Shown: in pieces, positions 26,673 through 36,680 of the stretch
Numbering within the stretch: the stretch's first letter is position 1
Layout of the letters: every line of letters starts with the position of its first letter
Notes under the pieces: generated by a model
Told to the model about the DNA's origin: nothing
What the model saw: only the letters and a program-made list of their open reading frames with translations
Database searches by the model: none
Position numbers and translations under genes: made by a program
NCBI RefSeq assembly: GCF_002735645.1
Contig: NZ_PDZG01000001.1
Coordinates: 62,001-126,000 of the forward strand
Direction of reading: 5' to 3'
Length of the DNA: 64,000 bases
From: Iodobacter sp. BJB302
GTDB taxonomy: Bacteria; Pseudomonadota; Gammaproteobacteria; Burkholderiales; Chitinibacteraceae

Positions 26673-28727
26673 TCAGCGTGCCAAAGGCAGTTCCACAACA
26701 AAGGTTGCCCCGCTGCCAAACTGGCTTTGGCAATAAACACGACCATGCATCACTTCCACCAGGCGCTTTACAATCGACAAACCAAGGCCGGTTGTGTGCT
26801 CCCCTCCGGTTGGAAGCGCAGAAAGCCGGCTGAATTTCAAAAACAATTTTGGAATTTCATGTGGCGCAACGCCAGGGCCCTGATCGGCCACAAGCACACG
26901 AACAAACTGACCATCAAGCTGGCTGCTTAAATGAATGGTACTTCCCTGCGGCGCATATTTAGAGGCATTAGAAAGCAAATTATCCAGCACCTGCCATAAA
27001 GCCTGCCGGTCTGCCAGCACAGGATATTCCCCCAAACCCAGAACGCAATTTTGCTGTTTGATTACCAGCCGCTCTTCCCAGCTTGACAATAATTCGGTTA
27101 ATAACTGGCGTAAACAAAGCGGCTCGATATTTACTTGCACCGAGCCACTTTCCAAAGCTTCATGATCAAGCAGATTACTTAAAATACATTGGGTGCGATC
27201 AGCCAGTAAACCAATACCGGATAATCTGTCGAGGATTTTTTCTTTGGGCCATTCATTTAAGCGCAAAGCAATCAGCTGAGCCATACCCTGAATACTGGCC
27301 ACAGGGTTTTTTAAATCATGGGCGGCAATAGCGAGTAATTCATTTTTTTCTGTATTTAAATGAGTTAATGAATCATTCAGCACTTCTAATTGCTGATTCC
27401 GCGTTGCAAGCTCAGCCGTTCTTTCTTCAACCAGTGTTTCCAAATGCTGCCTGTGCAGGCTGACGGTTTGCGACATTTCTGCAAAATTGCGGGCCAGATC
27501 ACCCAATTCATCATCACGCTCTAAATCCAGACCCTCGCTTGATTTTCCTGCTGCAGCGGCATGAATTGCGTTTTTTAAACGTTTTAAAGGCTGCGCAACA
27601 TCTTTCTTTAATACCCATGCCATTAAAGCCAGCTCAAGCAAAAGAGCCAGCATACCCAAAAAAAGAACCACACTCGTGGTTTTTGCTGCTTTGTCCTGCA
27701 ATAGCTTTTTAGGGTAAACAGTCACAAACAGCCAGTTTGCGCCCTCAATCGGCGCCACGCCCAGCCAGTTCAGGCCATCCGGTGTTTCTACAAAACGCTC
27801 TCCCTGCCTGGCACTGAGCGTAGCCTCAAAAATGCCTTTTAATACGGGATCCTGCTGAACATTATAACGACCTTTACTGGCATGGATTTTATCCATCATA
27901 TCGGGATGGGCTATTAATAAACCCTGGCGGGTCATCGTAATATTATATGTACCCGGAATATTTATTTTATTATTACGATCAATTAACTGATCCAATAAAA
28001 CATCCTGGCCTATTCCGCCAATATATCGCCCCAGATAATCAAGCGGCGTAACCACGGACACCATCCAGCGCAGGGCCTGCCGATCAAAATAAATACCCGT
28101 CCAGAAGGTTTTTCTTTCAGGATTGATTGCGGGTGTAGCACCCAGCTCTGTATCAAGATCAATTGAGAAATCAGCGACTGATCCATTACGGGCGTAATTT
28201 AAATCCGGCAGATACATTAAACTGCCATTAGAAACATTTAAGTCAATAAAGGTATCGTAATAGCGATTTCTAAATGCGGGCCCATATTGCGATAAAACAT
28301 CATAAGCCAATAAAACTTGCTGCATAAAAGCAGGGGTTTGCCTGGCATCAGGCAAGATGGCGATCGTGGCTTTGCGCTCAAAATCGTCTTTTTGTACTTT
28401 AACCCTCCACATTCCATCCTTATCCTGAGCAATCAGCGAATAAAAAGCCGGGCGGGGATCTTCACTGCCCAGCAACACATAGCGGCGCAAAAACTCATCC
28501 CGAACAATTTTCGTGTTCGCTTCGGCCTGAATAAAGAGTTCGCTTTCAAGCTGGCTGCGGGCAGTGATGTACTGGGAAAGATTGGAGAGGGCTTCTTCCT
28601 GGAAATTGACGTAACTCCAGTAATAGCTCAATGCAGAAAGCAGCACGCCAGCGATTGCAATACGCATGACCATATTGCGAAAAACGCGGCGAAAAAGGCT
28701 ATCACGGGATTGACGTAAGGTATCCAT
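26673..28727 (-). CDS. Membrane sensor histidine kinase (Cache-HAMP-HisKA-HATPase)
   Basis: The 684-residue protein has one helix near residues 20-40, a periplasmic Cache-type sensor of about 280 residues, a second helix (VLFLGMLALLLELALMAWVL), a HAMP linker, a short coiled coil, and a kinase core. The phosphorylated His is His470 in IAAHDLKNPVASIQG; the N box is LLSNASKYAPQG, the G boxes DQGPGV and GLGLSIVKRL. Cache domains bind small ligands such as amino or organic acids. No response regulator is adjacent, so the partner is encoded elsewhere. ATG 28727 is preferred to TTG 28736. It lies between greB and thyA, all on the minus strand. Confidence 0.92.
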   Translation of the reverse strand: MDTLRQSRDSLFRRVFRNMVMRIAIAGVLLSALSYYWSYVNFQEEALSNLSQYITARSQLESELFIQAEANTKIVRDEFLRRYVLLGSEDPRPAFYSLIAQDKDGMWRVKVQKDDFERKATIAILPDARQTPAFMQQVLLAYDVLSQYGPAFRNRYYDTFIDLNVSNGSLMYLPDLNYARNGSVADFSIDLDTELGATPAINPERKTFWTGIYFDRQALRWMVSVVTPLDYLGRYIGGIGQDVLLDQLIDRNNKINIPGTYNITMTRQGLLIAHPDMMDKIHASKGRYNVQQDPVLKGIFEATLSARQGERFVETPDGLNWLGVAPIEGANWLFVTVYPKKLLQDKAAKTTSVVLFLGMLALLLELALMAWVLKKDVAQPLKRLKNAIHAAAAGKSSEGLDLERDDELGDLARNFAEMSQTVSLHRQHLETLVEERTAELATRNQQLEVLNDSLTHLNTEKNELLAIAAHDLKNPVASIQGMAQLIALRLNEWPKEKILDRLSGIGLLADRTQCILSNLLDHEALESGSVQVNIEPLCLRQLLTELLSSWEERLVIKQQNCVLGLGEYPVLADRQALWQVLDNLLSNASKYAPQGSTIHLSSQLDGQFVRVLVADQGPGVAPHEIPKLFLKFSRLSALPTGGEHTTGLGLSIVKRLVEVMHGRVYCQSQFGSGATFVVELPLAR

Positions 28728-28783
28728 AGTAAACAAGATACCGTAAGCAGATGAATGTGCAAAGTACCAATTCAGCGACTTAC

Positions 28784-29356
28784 TTAAAAGCTGGATTGCT
28801 CGGTTTCTAAAGCCTGATAAACAACGTCAGTAATTTCAAGCTCTTCTATACCGGCAGGAGTACGCAAGACCACCACATCCCCTTCTCTGGCCTTAATCAG
28901 CGCCCGGGCCACAGGCGATGTCCAGCTGATGTAATGGCGTTTCATATCGGTTTCATCGACGCCCACAATAGATACAGTTTCGCTGCGGTTATCTTCACGT
29001 AAGTAAGTCACTGTTGCACTAAAGAAAATTTGATCAGTGGCTTCGCGCAATTCCGGATCAATCACTTCAGCTAATTCAAGGCGTTTAGTCAAAAAACGAA
29101 TGCGCCGGTCGATCTCGCGCAAACGTCTTTTGCCATAAATATAATCACCATTTTCTGAGCGATCCCCATTGGAGGCCGCCCAGTTAATGAGTTGCGTCAG
29201 TTCGGGGCGCTCTTTTTGCACCAGTTGGGCAAATTCCGCCTTCATTTTCCGCCAGCCGCCCGGAGTCATATAATTTTTACTTCCTGCCGGAACACGCAGC
29301 TCAGCAGGAATTTCATCATCATCGGCTTCAGATTCCCGAACAAACGCTTTACTCAT
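28784..29356 (-). CDS. greB: Transcription elongation factor GreB
   Basis: The 190-residue protein has an N-terminal extension, then the Gre coiled coil from YMTPGGWRKMKAEFAQL, with RSENGDYIYGKRRLREIDRR containing the acidic tip residues, and the C-terminal FKBP-like domain ending GIEELEITDVVYQ. GreB helps backtracked RNA polymerase cleave its transcript. The GDYIYGK sequence distinguishes GreB from GreA. It is longer than the E. coli protein (158) because of the first ~28 residues, common in betaproteobacteria. It is 10 bp after rluB. Confidence 0.93.
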   Translation of the reverse strand: MSKAFVRESEADDDEIPAELRVPAGSKNYMTPGGWRKMKAEFAQLVQKERPELTQLINWAASNGDRSENGDYIYGKRRLREIDRRIRFLTKRLELAEVIDPELREATDQIFFSATVTYLREDNRSETVSIVGVDETDMKRHYISWTSPVARALIKAREGDVVVLRTPAGIEELEITDVVYQALETEQSSF

Positions 29357-29366
29357 CACTTACAAC

Positions 29367-30719
29367 CTATTCGTCCGCCTGACGGCCATTAATTTTCAGC
29401 CCTGCCCAACGCATAATGCCCAGAATTTCCAGCTCGGTCAGCTCGTGGAACTGGCCACGGCGCAAGCGGCCCGGCAGTGTCATCGAACCAAAACGAACGC
29501 GGATCAGACGGCTGACAATCAGACCAAAATGCTCAAACATCCGGCGCACTTCACGATTACGGCCTTCTTTCAGCACAACGTGGTACCAGTGGTTAAAGCC
29601 CTCGCCGCCGCGTCTTTCAAGACGGGCAAAGTGTGCCGTACCGTCTTCCAGCTCAATGCCTTTAAGCATTTCGTTGATTTGTTCCTGAGTCAGCTCGCCG
29701 AATACACGCACCGCATATTCACGCTCAACTTCAAAACTTGGGTGCATCATGCGATTGGCCAGCTCGCCCGATGTAGTGAACAGCAGCAAGCCACTGGTGT
29801 TGTAATCCAAGCGTCCTACCGCCACCCATTTACTGGACTTCAGGCGTGGCAAGCGATCAAACACAGTCACGCGGCCTTCCGGGTCATCACGACTAACCAG
29901 CTCGCCCTCTTGTTTGTGATACATCACAATACGCGGCAGACGGTCCGGCCATTTCAGCACTACTTTTTTGCCATCAAAACGAACTTCGTCACCCAAGCTG
30001 ACCTTGCTGCCTAATGCCGCAATTTTGCCGTTAACCGATACCTTACCTGCGGCAATCGCGTCTTCCATTGCACGGCGTGAGCCATACCCTGTAAAGGCAA
30101 GGGCTTTTTGCAAGCGCTCGGCAGGGATTTCCGTGGTTGCAACGCGGCGCTCACGCAATTCTTTCTGCATTTGCAATTCGCGTACCGAGCCCTGGCGCAG
30201 TTGCATACGACGCGCACGGCTTACGGTTTTATATTTGGTTTTACGTACTTCGCCTTCAGGCGCCATGCCGGCACTTGCAGCAGCAACCGCTTTATACGCC
30301 TCAAATGTCGGGCGCTCTGCCTTACCACCCTGAGGATTTGGCCTGGAGCGTGGTGCGCGGGGCATGCGCGATTCCGGTGCTGCCGGGCTTGGTGCGCCCC
30401 GGCCACTGCGACCACCACGGCTTTGCTCTGGCATTGCTTCAGCAAAACCACTTGCCGCATTGCGGCCACGGGGTTTTGCACCTGTTACAGCAGACTTGCC
30501 ATATGCAGGATTGCGCCCTGCTTCACCGGCAGGTTTACCACCGCGAGTATTTGCACCTGCCGCAGCAGGTTTGGCATAAGCAGGATTACGGGTAGAGAAT
30601 TCTTCACCAGTGGCTTTGCCACCCGTACGTTTGCCTGCACCAGCAGCCTGCGCGCTGCGCTCGCTCGCCTTACGTTCTGCTATAGCGGGCTGGGGGCGAC
30701 GTGATCGGGTGGTTTTCAT
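29367..30719 (-). CDS. rluB: 23S rRNA pseudouridine synthase RluB with long basic extension
   Basis: The 450-residue protein ends in a standard RsuA/RluB core: an S4 domain (ERLQKALAFTGYGSRRAMED), then the catalytic VGRLDYNTSGLLLFT with Asp, and EGRNREVRRMFEHFGL. It would isomerise U2605 in 23S rRNA. The first ~190 residues are low-complexity and rich in Arg, Gly, Ala, Pro and Lys, with repeated NPAY-GK/AK and TGAKPRGR-like units. Such a disordered basic arm may bind RNA. Typical RluB is about 290 residues. It is followed by greB. Confidence 0.93.
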   Translation of the reverse strand: MKTTRSRRPQPAIAERKASERSAQAAGAGKRTGGKATGEEFSTRNPAYAKPAAAGANTRGGKPAGEAGRNPAYGKSAVTGAKPRGRNAASGFAEAMPEQSRGGRSGRGAPSPAAPESRMPRAPRSRPNPQGGKAERPTFEAYKAVAAASAGMAPEGEVRKTKYKTVSRARRMQLRQGSVRELQMQKELRERRVATTEIPAERLQKALAFTGYGSRRAMEDAIAAGKVSVNGKIAALGSKVSLGDEVRFDGKKVVLKWPDRLPRIVMYHKQEGELVSRDDPEGRVTVFDRLPRLKSSKWVAVGRLDYNTSGLLLFTTSGELANRMMHPSFEVEREYAVRVFGELTQEQINEMLKGIELEDGTAHFARLERRGGEGFNHWYHVVLKEGRNREVRRMFEHFGLIVSRLIRVRFGSMTLPGRLRRGQFHELTELEILGIMRWAGLKINGRQADE

Positions 30720-30798
30720 GTGCGTTTCTTTCCAAAAAAACAGAGGATTATAACCTGAATACGCGCCTTACACTGCATTCATACCTCACAATAGCAAA

Positions 30799-30820
30799 CC
30801 GCCGATAAAATTATCGGCGG
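30799..30820 (-). terminator. Palindromic hairpin, possible terminator
   Basis: A perfect CCGCCGAT/ATCGGCGG stem with an AAAATT loop lies about 115 bp downstream of the 148-residue hypothetical gene. On the minus strand it is followed only by TTTGCT, so termination would be weak. Confidence 0.45.
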
Positions 30821-30934
30821 CCGCTGACTCAACTTCATCGTTCTGGCACAAAAAATATAAGATTTAACAACAAGCAACCAGCTGATTTTAAAATGCTTTA
30901 CTCAAAAAAAACTGCCCGGCTTCCTGATTACAAC

Positions 30935-31381
30935 CTACAGCACTGAAAAAAACGCAACGCAACCCAAACTGGTTAAACCTAAATTAAACACCTGCCCTTC
31001 CAGTGTTTGCCCGTGGTCTAATTCTGTGCTTCGCAAGATTTCATGCATCACTTCAACTTCTTTATACCACTTCAAAAGACGCGTGTTATTGTTCAGAAAG
31101 TTTTCAATTTCCGCTTTTAAAGCATGTTCTCCGATCACATAAACTGCGCCCTTATTATCCCCCTGCAGTTGCAAGGCAGGAGGAACCGTCACCCCAATCA
31201 GTGCAAGGTGAGACTGTAAATCATCACCAAAACGCTTAAGCTCGGAAGCTGCTTTCGCGTTTAATTCTGTTAAAGAGAACCCCTCTTCTGGCGAACCATC
31301 AGATAATAACGAAGCAATCTCAAGCAAAGTACTGCCTTGTTGATCACTACTCACTGCAGCAGACTCCGACACCGTATTCAC
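30935..31381 (-). CDS. Hypothetical protein
   Basis: The 148-residue product starts with GTG (VNTVSESAAVSSDQQG) preceded by a good AGGGAG ribosome site, which supports a real gene. It is acidic and mostly helical, with VYVIGEHALKAEIENFLNNN in the middle and a more hydrophobic C-terminus (LGLTSLGCVAFFSVL). The acidic Ser/Gln-rich N-terminus looks disordered. I recognise no family. It stands alone between rluB and mutS with its own flanks. It may be a small helical adaptor or chaperone-like protein, but nothing in the sequence decides this. Confidence 0.7.
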   Translation of the reverse strand: MNTVSESAAVSSDQQGSTLLEIASLLSDGSPEEGFSLTELNAKAASELKRFGDDLQSHLALIGVTVPPALQLQGDNKGAVYVIGEHALKAEIENFLNNNTRLLKWYKEVEVMHEILRSTELDHGQTLEGQVFNLGLTSLGCVAFFSVL

Positions 31382-31664
31382 AGCTACTCCCTATTGGAAA
31401 AGCATTTATGCTTAGCAATTAATATTAGCAAACAGCATCACATTCTAGCCGGTAAAATTTACATTCTTACTATGTTTTTGGATCATGCTTAGTTAAGAAA
31501 CATAAAACGCTAATAAATTTCCGGAAACTCATTAGCTCACACCCAGAATACAGTCCATATAATAAGGTAAATTAATTATAGGAACCCATAGCAAAAAACA
31601 AAGTTTTTTTGCATCTCGTTCTCATTTCAACATCAAATGCTACGAAATGCCTTCTCGAGCAATT

Positions 31665-34229
31665 CTAAAGCAACGCACACAGGCGATAGAGCAGATCATG
31701 CGCCTCGCGTGCGGTCAGCTCATCCGGATCAATTCCAGCAAGGGCATCCTGAAGCGGATGTGGCTCAGGCTCAATTTGCATAATGCTGGCCGTGGCAAAT
31801 AAATCACCCTGCATGCCGCCTTGAACACTGTTCGATTCCAGCTCAAGCAATTTTTTCCTAGCTTGACGCACAACATCTTTTGGAACCCCTGCCAGCTGAG
31901 CCACTGCCACACCATAGCTTTGCGAAGCGGGGCCTTCCTGCACTGCATGCAAAAACACAATACGATCTTTATGCTCTACTGCATCCAGATGCACATTGGC
32001 GACAACGGGATAATCCTGCGCTAAACGAGTCAGCTCAAAATAATGAGTTGCAAACAAAGTATAAGCACGGTTTTTTTCAATCAATGCTTTCGCAATCGAC
32101 CAGGCCAGCGCCAAACCATCAAAAGTAGACGTTCCGCGCCCTACTTCATCCATCAGGACCAAAGAATTTTCTGAAGCATTATTCAAAATATTGGCCGTTT
32201 CGGTCATTTCCACCATAAAGGTAGATCGCCCGCCCGCCAGATCATCCGATGCCCCGATACGGGTAAAGATGCGGTCGAGCTTACCGATGGTGGCACTCTG
32301 CGCAGGCACAAAACTCCCCACATGCGCCAGCAGCACAATCAGGGCCACCTGCCGCATATAGGTCGATTTACCGCCCATATTGGGCCCTGTAATCAAGAGC
32401 AGCTTGCGCGCCACCGAGAAATCCACACTATTGGGGATAAAGTCATCGATCTGCGCCTCGACGACCGGATGACGCCCGGCCTCGATATGCAATAGCTGGC
32501 CTTCCACAAATTGTGGCGCAATATAATTACCACGCTCAGCACGATCCGCAAGGCTGGCCAGTACATCGGCCGTTGCTAAAGCTTGCGCCGCCAGACGTAA
32601 AGCCCCCAGGTAGGGCTGCAAACGCTGCAGCAAATCATCATAAAGCGCTTTTTCCAAGACCAAGGAACGCTCTTTTGCGCTTAACGCCTTGTCTTCAAAC
32701 AGTTTTAGCTCGGGCGTTATATAGCGCTCGGCATTTTTCATGGTCTGGCGACGGCGATAGTCGTCCGGCACGGCCCCTGCGTAGGAGTTGGTAATCTCAA
32801 TAAAATAGCCTGCCACGCGGTTGTACTCGACCCGCAGTGTAGGAATACCCGTGCGCTCACGCTCGCGCGCTTCCAGCTCCAGCAAGAATTCACCACCATG
32901 AGTTTGGATGGTACGCAGCTCATCCAGCTCGCTGCTATAGCCATCGGCAATCACACCACCTTCGCGCAGCACCACAGACGGCTCGGTCTGAATAGCGGCA
33001 CTCAGCAAGCTCAGGATCTGCGCATCAGGGGATAAGGCTTTACCCAGAGATGCAAAGAAATCATCCTGCGGCAATACCGCAATTAAAGCGGGCAACGCCT
33101 TGAGGCTATCTCTTAAACTGGATAAATCACGCGGCCTGGCGCTGGATAAAGCAATACGCGCCGTAATCCGCTCCACATCCGCCACACTTTCTAGGGCCGA
33201 ATGAATGGGCTCAAACGATGCCGTTGCCAGCAGTGCCGCAATCGCATTTTGCCGCTGCATGATTTTGCTGCTGGATCTGAGCGGATGATGCAGCCAATGC
33301 CGCAGCAAGCGCGAACCCATGCCCGTGGCGCATTGATCGAGCAAAGAAAACAAAGTCGGCGAGCTTTCACCACGAATCGTTTCGGTAATTTCCAGATTTC
33401 GGCGCGTTGCTGCATCCAGCTCGATATACTGGCTTTGCGATTCACAACGCAGCCCGGCCAACACCGGTAACGCGCCGCCTTGCGTGCTGCGAACATACTC
33501 CAGCAAAGCCCCTGCCGGGCCAAGTGCCAGCATGCCTTCACTCACACCAAAACCTGCTAAATCGTGCGTTTCAAAATGGCGGGATAAATTGCGCACCGCA
33601 GCGGCGGCTTCAAACTGCCAGGGCGGCAATTTACGCACTACGGCGGTGGCCTGCTCAAACAAAGCCAGGCCTGCATCGTCAGCCACCAGGATTTCAGCCG
33701 GGCGCAGGCGCTCTAACTCAGAAGCCAGCTTATCTGCCGTCGTGTCCATCAGGGCAAAATCACCCGAGGCAAGCGACAGCCAAGCCATCCCCATCTTGCC
33801 GCGCGAGAAACTCAGCGCCAGCAGGCGGTTTTCGGTTTTAACATCGAGCAAAGCCGTATCAGTCAGGGTACCCGGCGTGACCACACGCATCACTTTGCGC
33901 TCTACCGGCCCCTTGCCGGTGACTTCGCCAACCTGCTCACAAATCGCCACCGATTCGCCCATTTTGACGAGGCGTGCCAGATATTGCTCGGCGGCATGAT
34001 AAGGCACACCGGCCATACGAATCGGCTCACCTGCCGTCTGGCCACGGGTGGTCAGTGTGATATCGAGCAATTTGGCTGCACGAACCGCATCGTCAAAAAA
34101 CAATTCGTAGAAATCCCCCATGCGATAAAACAATAATTTATCGGGATGATCACTTTTTAAACGCAGGTATTGCTGCATAAATGGCGTGTGCGTTGGTTTG
34201 GCGCTAGCGCTTGGTTTTTTTTCCGCCAT
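31665..34229 (-). CDS. mutS: DNA mismatch repair protein MutS
   Basis: The 854-residue protein recognises mismatches and starts repair with MutL. The mismatch-contacting motif [15 protein letters not shown] is near residue 40. The ATPase at the C-terminal third carries Walker [14 protein letters not shown], and [21 protein letters not shown]. Length matches E. coli MutS (853). ATG 34229 ([18 protein letters not shown]) has AAGGGA upstream, so the 40-codon longer frame is rejected. The tail [22 protein letters not shown] is the usual tetramer region. mutL is not in the window. Confidence 0.97.
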   Translation of the reverse strand: MAEKKPSASAKPTHTPFMQQYLRLKSDHPDKLLFYRMGDFYELFFDDAVRAAKLLDITLTTRGQTAGEPIRMAGVPYHAAEQYLARLVKMGESVAICEQVGEVTGKGPVERKVMRVVTPGTLTDTALLDVKTENRLLALSFSRGKMGMAWLSLASGDFALMDTTADKLASELERLRPAEILVADDAGLALFEQATAVVRKLPPWQFEAAAAVRNLSRHFETHDLAGFGVSEGMLALGPAGALLEYVRSTQGGALPVLAGLRCESQSQYIELDAATRRNLEITETIRGESSPTLFSLLDQCATGMGSRLLRHWLHHPLRSSSKIMQRQNAIAALLATASFEPIHSALESVADVERITARIALSSARPRDLSSLRDSLKALPALIAVLPQDDFFASLGKALSPDAQILSLLSAAIQTEPSVVLREGGVIADGYSSELDELRTIQTHGGEFLLELEARERERTGIPTLRVEYNRVAGYFIEITNSYAGAVPDDYRRRQTMKNAERYITPELKLFEDKALSAKERSLVLEKALYDDLLQRLQPYLGALRLAAQALATADVLASLADRAERGNYIAPQFVEGQLLHIEAGRHPVVEAQIDDFIPNSVDFSVARKLLLITGPNMGGKSTYMRQVALIVLLAHVGSFVPAQSATIGKLDRIFTRIGASDDLAGGRSTFMVEMTETANILNNASENSLVLMDEVGRGTSTFDGLALAWSIAKALIEKNRAYTLFATHYFELTRLAQDYPVVANVHLDAVEHKDRIVFLHAVQEGPASQSYGVAVAQLAGVPKDVVRQARKKLLELESNSVQGGMQGDLFATASIMQIEPEPHPLQDALAGIDPDELTAREAHDLLYRLCALL

Positions 34230-34350
34230 TTTTGTATTCCCTTGCTGAAATATCAATTCAAAAAAAACATTTCTATATATGGCCGCCATTATCCAATCAG
34301 GGCAGCGGCAAGTCCACGAACGGTGAACGGCAAAATGCCCGTTAACCATA

Positions 34351-34381
34351 AAAAAAGCGTCACCTGAGATGACGCTTTTTT
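34351..34381 (-). terminator. Terminator of suhB
   Basis: On the minus strand AAAAAAGCGTCA/TGACGCTTTTTT with a seven-base loop, 26 bp after the suhB stop. Confidence 0.92.
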
Positions 34382-34406
34382 AAAAACGCTAAGAAATACG
34401 CGTTAA

Positions 34407-35189
34407 TTATTTATTGTGCTGACGAATTACCGACAACATCTGACCGAATACACGCGGTGTACCACACAGAATATCGCCAGATTGCAAGAAGCCTTCTTCG
34501 CCATTTAAATCAGTTACCAAACCACCCGCCTCTTGCACCAGCAAGGAGCCCGCAGCGATATCGACTGTTTTAAGATCAAATTCAAAGAAACCATCGTAAC
34601 GGCCGCAAGCCACATAGGCCAGATCCAGGGCGGCAGCGCCCGGACGACGCAAGCCAGCCGACTTTTGTGTCATATCGCGGAAAATATTGATGTAGTTTTC
34701 AAGATTATCAAAGCGGGTGTAGGGAAAACCAGTGGCAATCAAACCATCGGTTAATTCACGCACTTTAGAAACGCGGATACGGCGATCATTCAGGTAAGCA
34801 CCTACACCACGCGTTGCGGTAAACAAATCATTGCGGCAAGGATCATAAACAACGGCCTGGGTAATCACGCCTTTATGTTCCAGCGCAATCGATACTGCGT
34901 ACTGAGGAACGCCATGCAAGAAATTGGTGGTGCCATCCAATGGATCAATAATCCATGTGTATTCTGACTGACCGCGGTTGCCCGACTCTTCGGCCATAAT
35001 AGCGTGCGTTGGATACGCTTCGAGGATGGTATCAATAATCGCTTGTTCGGCGGCACGGTCTACTTCGGAAACAAAGTCGTTATGACCTTTTTTCTCAACG
35101 GCTAAATGATCCAGATTACTGGAAGCACGTTGAATGATAGAAGCAGCGCGGCGCGCGGCGCGCACAGCGGTATTGAGCATTGGATGCAT
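34407..35189 (-). CDS. suhB: Inositol-1-monophosphatase family protein SuhB
   Basis: The 260-residue protein starts [20 protein letters not shown] and has the metal-binding [20 protein letters not shown] and [25 protein letters not shown], hallmarks of the family. In E. coli SuhB also works in rRNA antitermination and rRNA folding. It is divergent from trmJ, as often seen in Gram-negative genomes. Confidence 0.95.
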   Translation of the reverse strand: MHPMLNTAVRAARRAASIIQRASSNLDHLAVEKKGHNDFVSEVDRAAEQAIIDTILEAYPTHAIMAEESGNRGQSEYTWIIDPLDGTTNFLHGVPQYAVSIALEHKGVITQAVVYDPCRNDLFTATRGVGAYLNDRRIRVSKVRELTDGLIATGFPYTRFDNLENYINIFRDMTQKSAGLRRPGAAALDLAYVACGRYDGFFEFDLKTVDIAAGSLLVQEAGGLVTDLNGEEGFLQSGDILCGTPRVFGQMLSVIRQHNK

Positions 35190-35378
35190 GGCTATTCCTG
35201 ATTAAAAGTAAAAGATCGACCAACGGGGCAGCGCAGCTTAAAAAACGCGACACAGCATGAATCACAGTATATATTCGTGCGGATCAAAATCGCATTCCAA
35301 CCCATTTCGGGCTACCCGATATAAGATTGGCCGCTATTCTACCTGTGCTCTCAAAATGAATAAACAAGTGTTCTTAAA

Positions 35379-36149
35379 ATGACTCAAGAAACCATCAGTA
35401 ATTCCTCTGCCGAATGCCTCTCCCGCATCCGGGTTGTGCTCTCCCACACCTCCCACCCCGGCAATATTGGCTCCACCGCCCGTGCCATGAAAACTATGGG
35501 AATCAACAAGCTTTACCTGATCAACCCCAAGGAATTTCCATCGGACACGGCCACCGCCCTGGCCAGCAATGCGGATGATGTGCTTAATACCGCTGTCGTT
35601 GTCAGCAGCATGGAAGAAGCCCTGGCAGGCACTACTTTGCAAATTGCCCTGACCGCACGCCGCAGAGAACTCGCTCACCCGCTGCAAACGCCAAGACAGC
35701 TTGCGCCAGAAATTATTCAAACCATCCAGGCGGGCCAGGATATTGCGCTGGTGTTTGGCACGGAAATGTCTGGCCTGACGATTGATGAAGTGCTGCTTTG
35801 CAACCGCATGGCCACCATCCCTACCAATCCGGATTACTCCAGCCTGAATCTGGCGCAAGCTGTGCAAGTATTCGCTTACGAAATCTTTGCAACCCTTGCT
35901 GACGATGTATCCTATCTTGCCGAAAGCCGTGACAGCGCCACGCACGATGCAATGGAGCATTTCTTTACCCATCTGGAAGAAACGCTTAGCACGATTGGTT
36001 TTCTTAAACCCGACGCCCCAAAGCGCCTGATGCCCAGAATGCGCCGCATGTTTACCCGCGCCAATCTGGAGCGAGAAGAAGTTGATATTTTGCGTGGCTG
36101 GCTACGCGCTACCACAACGACTGAAAGATGGCCCAAACCACCCAAATAA
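35379..36149 (+). CDS. trmJ: tRNA (cytidine/uridine-2'-O-)-methyltransferase TrmJ
   Basis: The 256-residue SPOUT methyltransferase modifies the ribose at position 32 of tRNAs. Family blocks are VLSHTSHPGNIGSTARAMK with the catalytic Arg, LVFGTEMSGLTIDEVLLCN in the knot, and IPTNPDYSSLNLAQAVQVF that binds AdoMet. The C-terminal extension (LMPRMRRMFTRANLEREEVD) is typical of TrmJ. The gene ends in a strong bidirectional terminator shared with the convergent CMD-family gene. Confidence 0.95.
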   Translation: MTQETISNSSAECLSRIRVVLSHTSHPGNIGSTARAMKTMGINKLYLINPKEFPSDTATALASNADDVLNTAVVVSSMEEALAGTTLQIALTARRRELAHPLQTPRQLAPEIIQTIQAGQDIALVFGTEMSGLTIDEVLLCNRMATIPTNPDYSSLNLAQAVQVFAYEIFATLADDVSYLAESRDSATHDAMEHFFTHLEETLSTIGFLKPDAPKRLMPRMRRMFTRANLEREEVDILRGWLRATTTTERWPKPPK

Positions 36150-36158
36150 ACCGGGCAT

Positions 36159-36194
36159 AAAAAACGGCTTTGAGTTCATTCAAAGCCGTTTTTT
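36159..36194. terminator. Bidirectional terminator after trmJ
   Basis: AAAAAACGGCTTTGA/TCAAAGCCGTTTTTT perfect inverted repeat with a six-base loop, between the convergent genes. Confidence 0.93.
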
Positions 36195-36213
36195 CTGGAT
36201 GATACTTCAGCAC

Positions 36214-36567
36214 TTAAGCCGCTTTTTCCCCGCCAAACTCCTCATAAGCCTGCAAAGCCTCCGCCCCCGTCATCACACTGGGGCCACCGCCCATATAGAT
36301 GGCGACTTGCAGCATTTCCATAAACTCCGCACGGCTCACGCCCATACTGACACACGCTTTAGCATGAAAACCTAAACAACCCTGGCAACGGGCGGCAATA
36401 CCAATGGCCATTGCGATCAATTCTTTGGTTTTTTTATCCAGCGCACCATCGCTGTGAGTGGCTTTGGCCATTTGACCAAATCCCGCCATGGTTGCCGGAA
36501 TCGCTTTATTCATTTGGGCAAGCTGAGCACTGATATCACTCACGACTTCTTTATAGCTGTGACTCAT
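36214..36567 (-). CDS. Carboxymuconolactone decarboxylase / AhpD-like protein
   Basis: The 117-residue protein has the CMD domain with the C-x-x-C-x-x-x-H motif in RCQGCLGFHAKACVSMG, as in AhpD-type redox proteins, so it is more likely a peroxidase-related disulfide protein than a decarboxylase. ATG 36567 (MSHSYKEVV) has AAGGGAAG upstream; a longer frame to 36684 overlaps the previous terminator. A very AT-rich stretch at 36568-36620 probably holds its promoter. Confidence 0.9.
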   Translation of the reverse strand: MSHSYKEVVSDISAQLAQMNKAIPATMAGFGQMAKATHSDGALDKKTKELIAMAIGIAARCQGCLGFHAKACVSMGVSRAEFMEMLQVAIYMGGGPSVMTGAEALQAYEEFGGEKAA

Positions 36568-36627
36568 TTTTTCTTCCCTTTTAAAATACTTAAATACATA
36601 ATATAATTTTATATATAAAAAAGCAAG

Positions 36628-36659
36628 AAAAAACCCGCTGGTTTTTCTACCAAGCGGGC
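36628..36659 (-). terminator. Terminator of the sulfurtransferase gene
   Basis: On the minus strand a CCCGCTTGG/CC-AGCGGG stem with one bulged base followed by a run of T's, about 20 bp after the stop. Confidence 0.8.
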
Positions 36660-36680
36660 TGTTTACCAACTTACCTTGCG

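Noticed and set aside
34230..34349. 40-residue N-terminal extension of MutS
   Set aside because: The shorter start has a good ribosome site and matches the family N-terminus, and the extension is unlike MutS.
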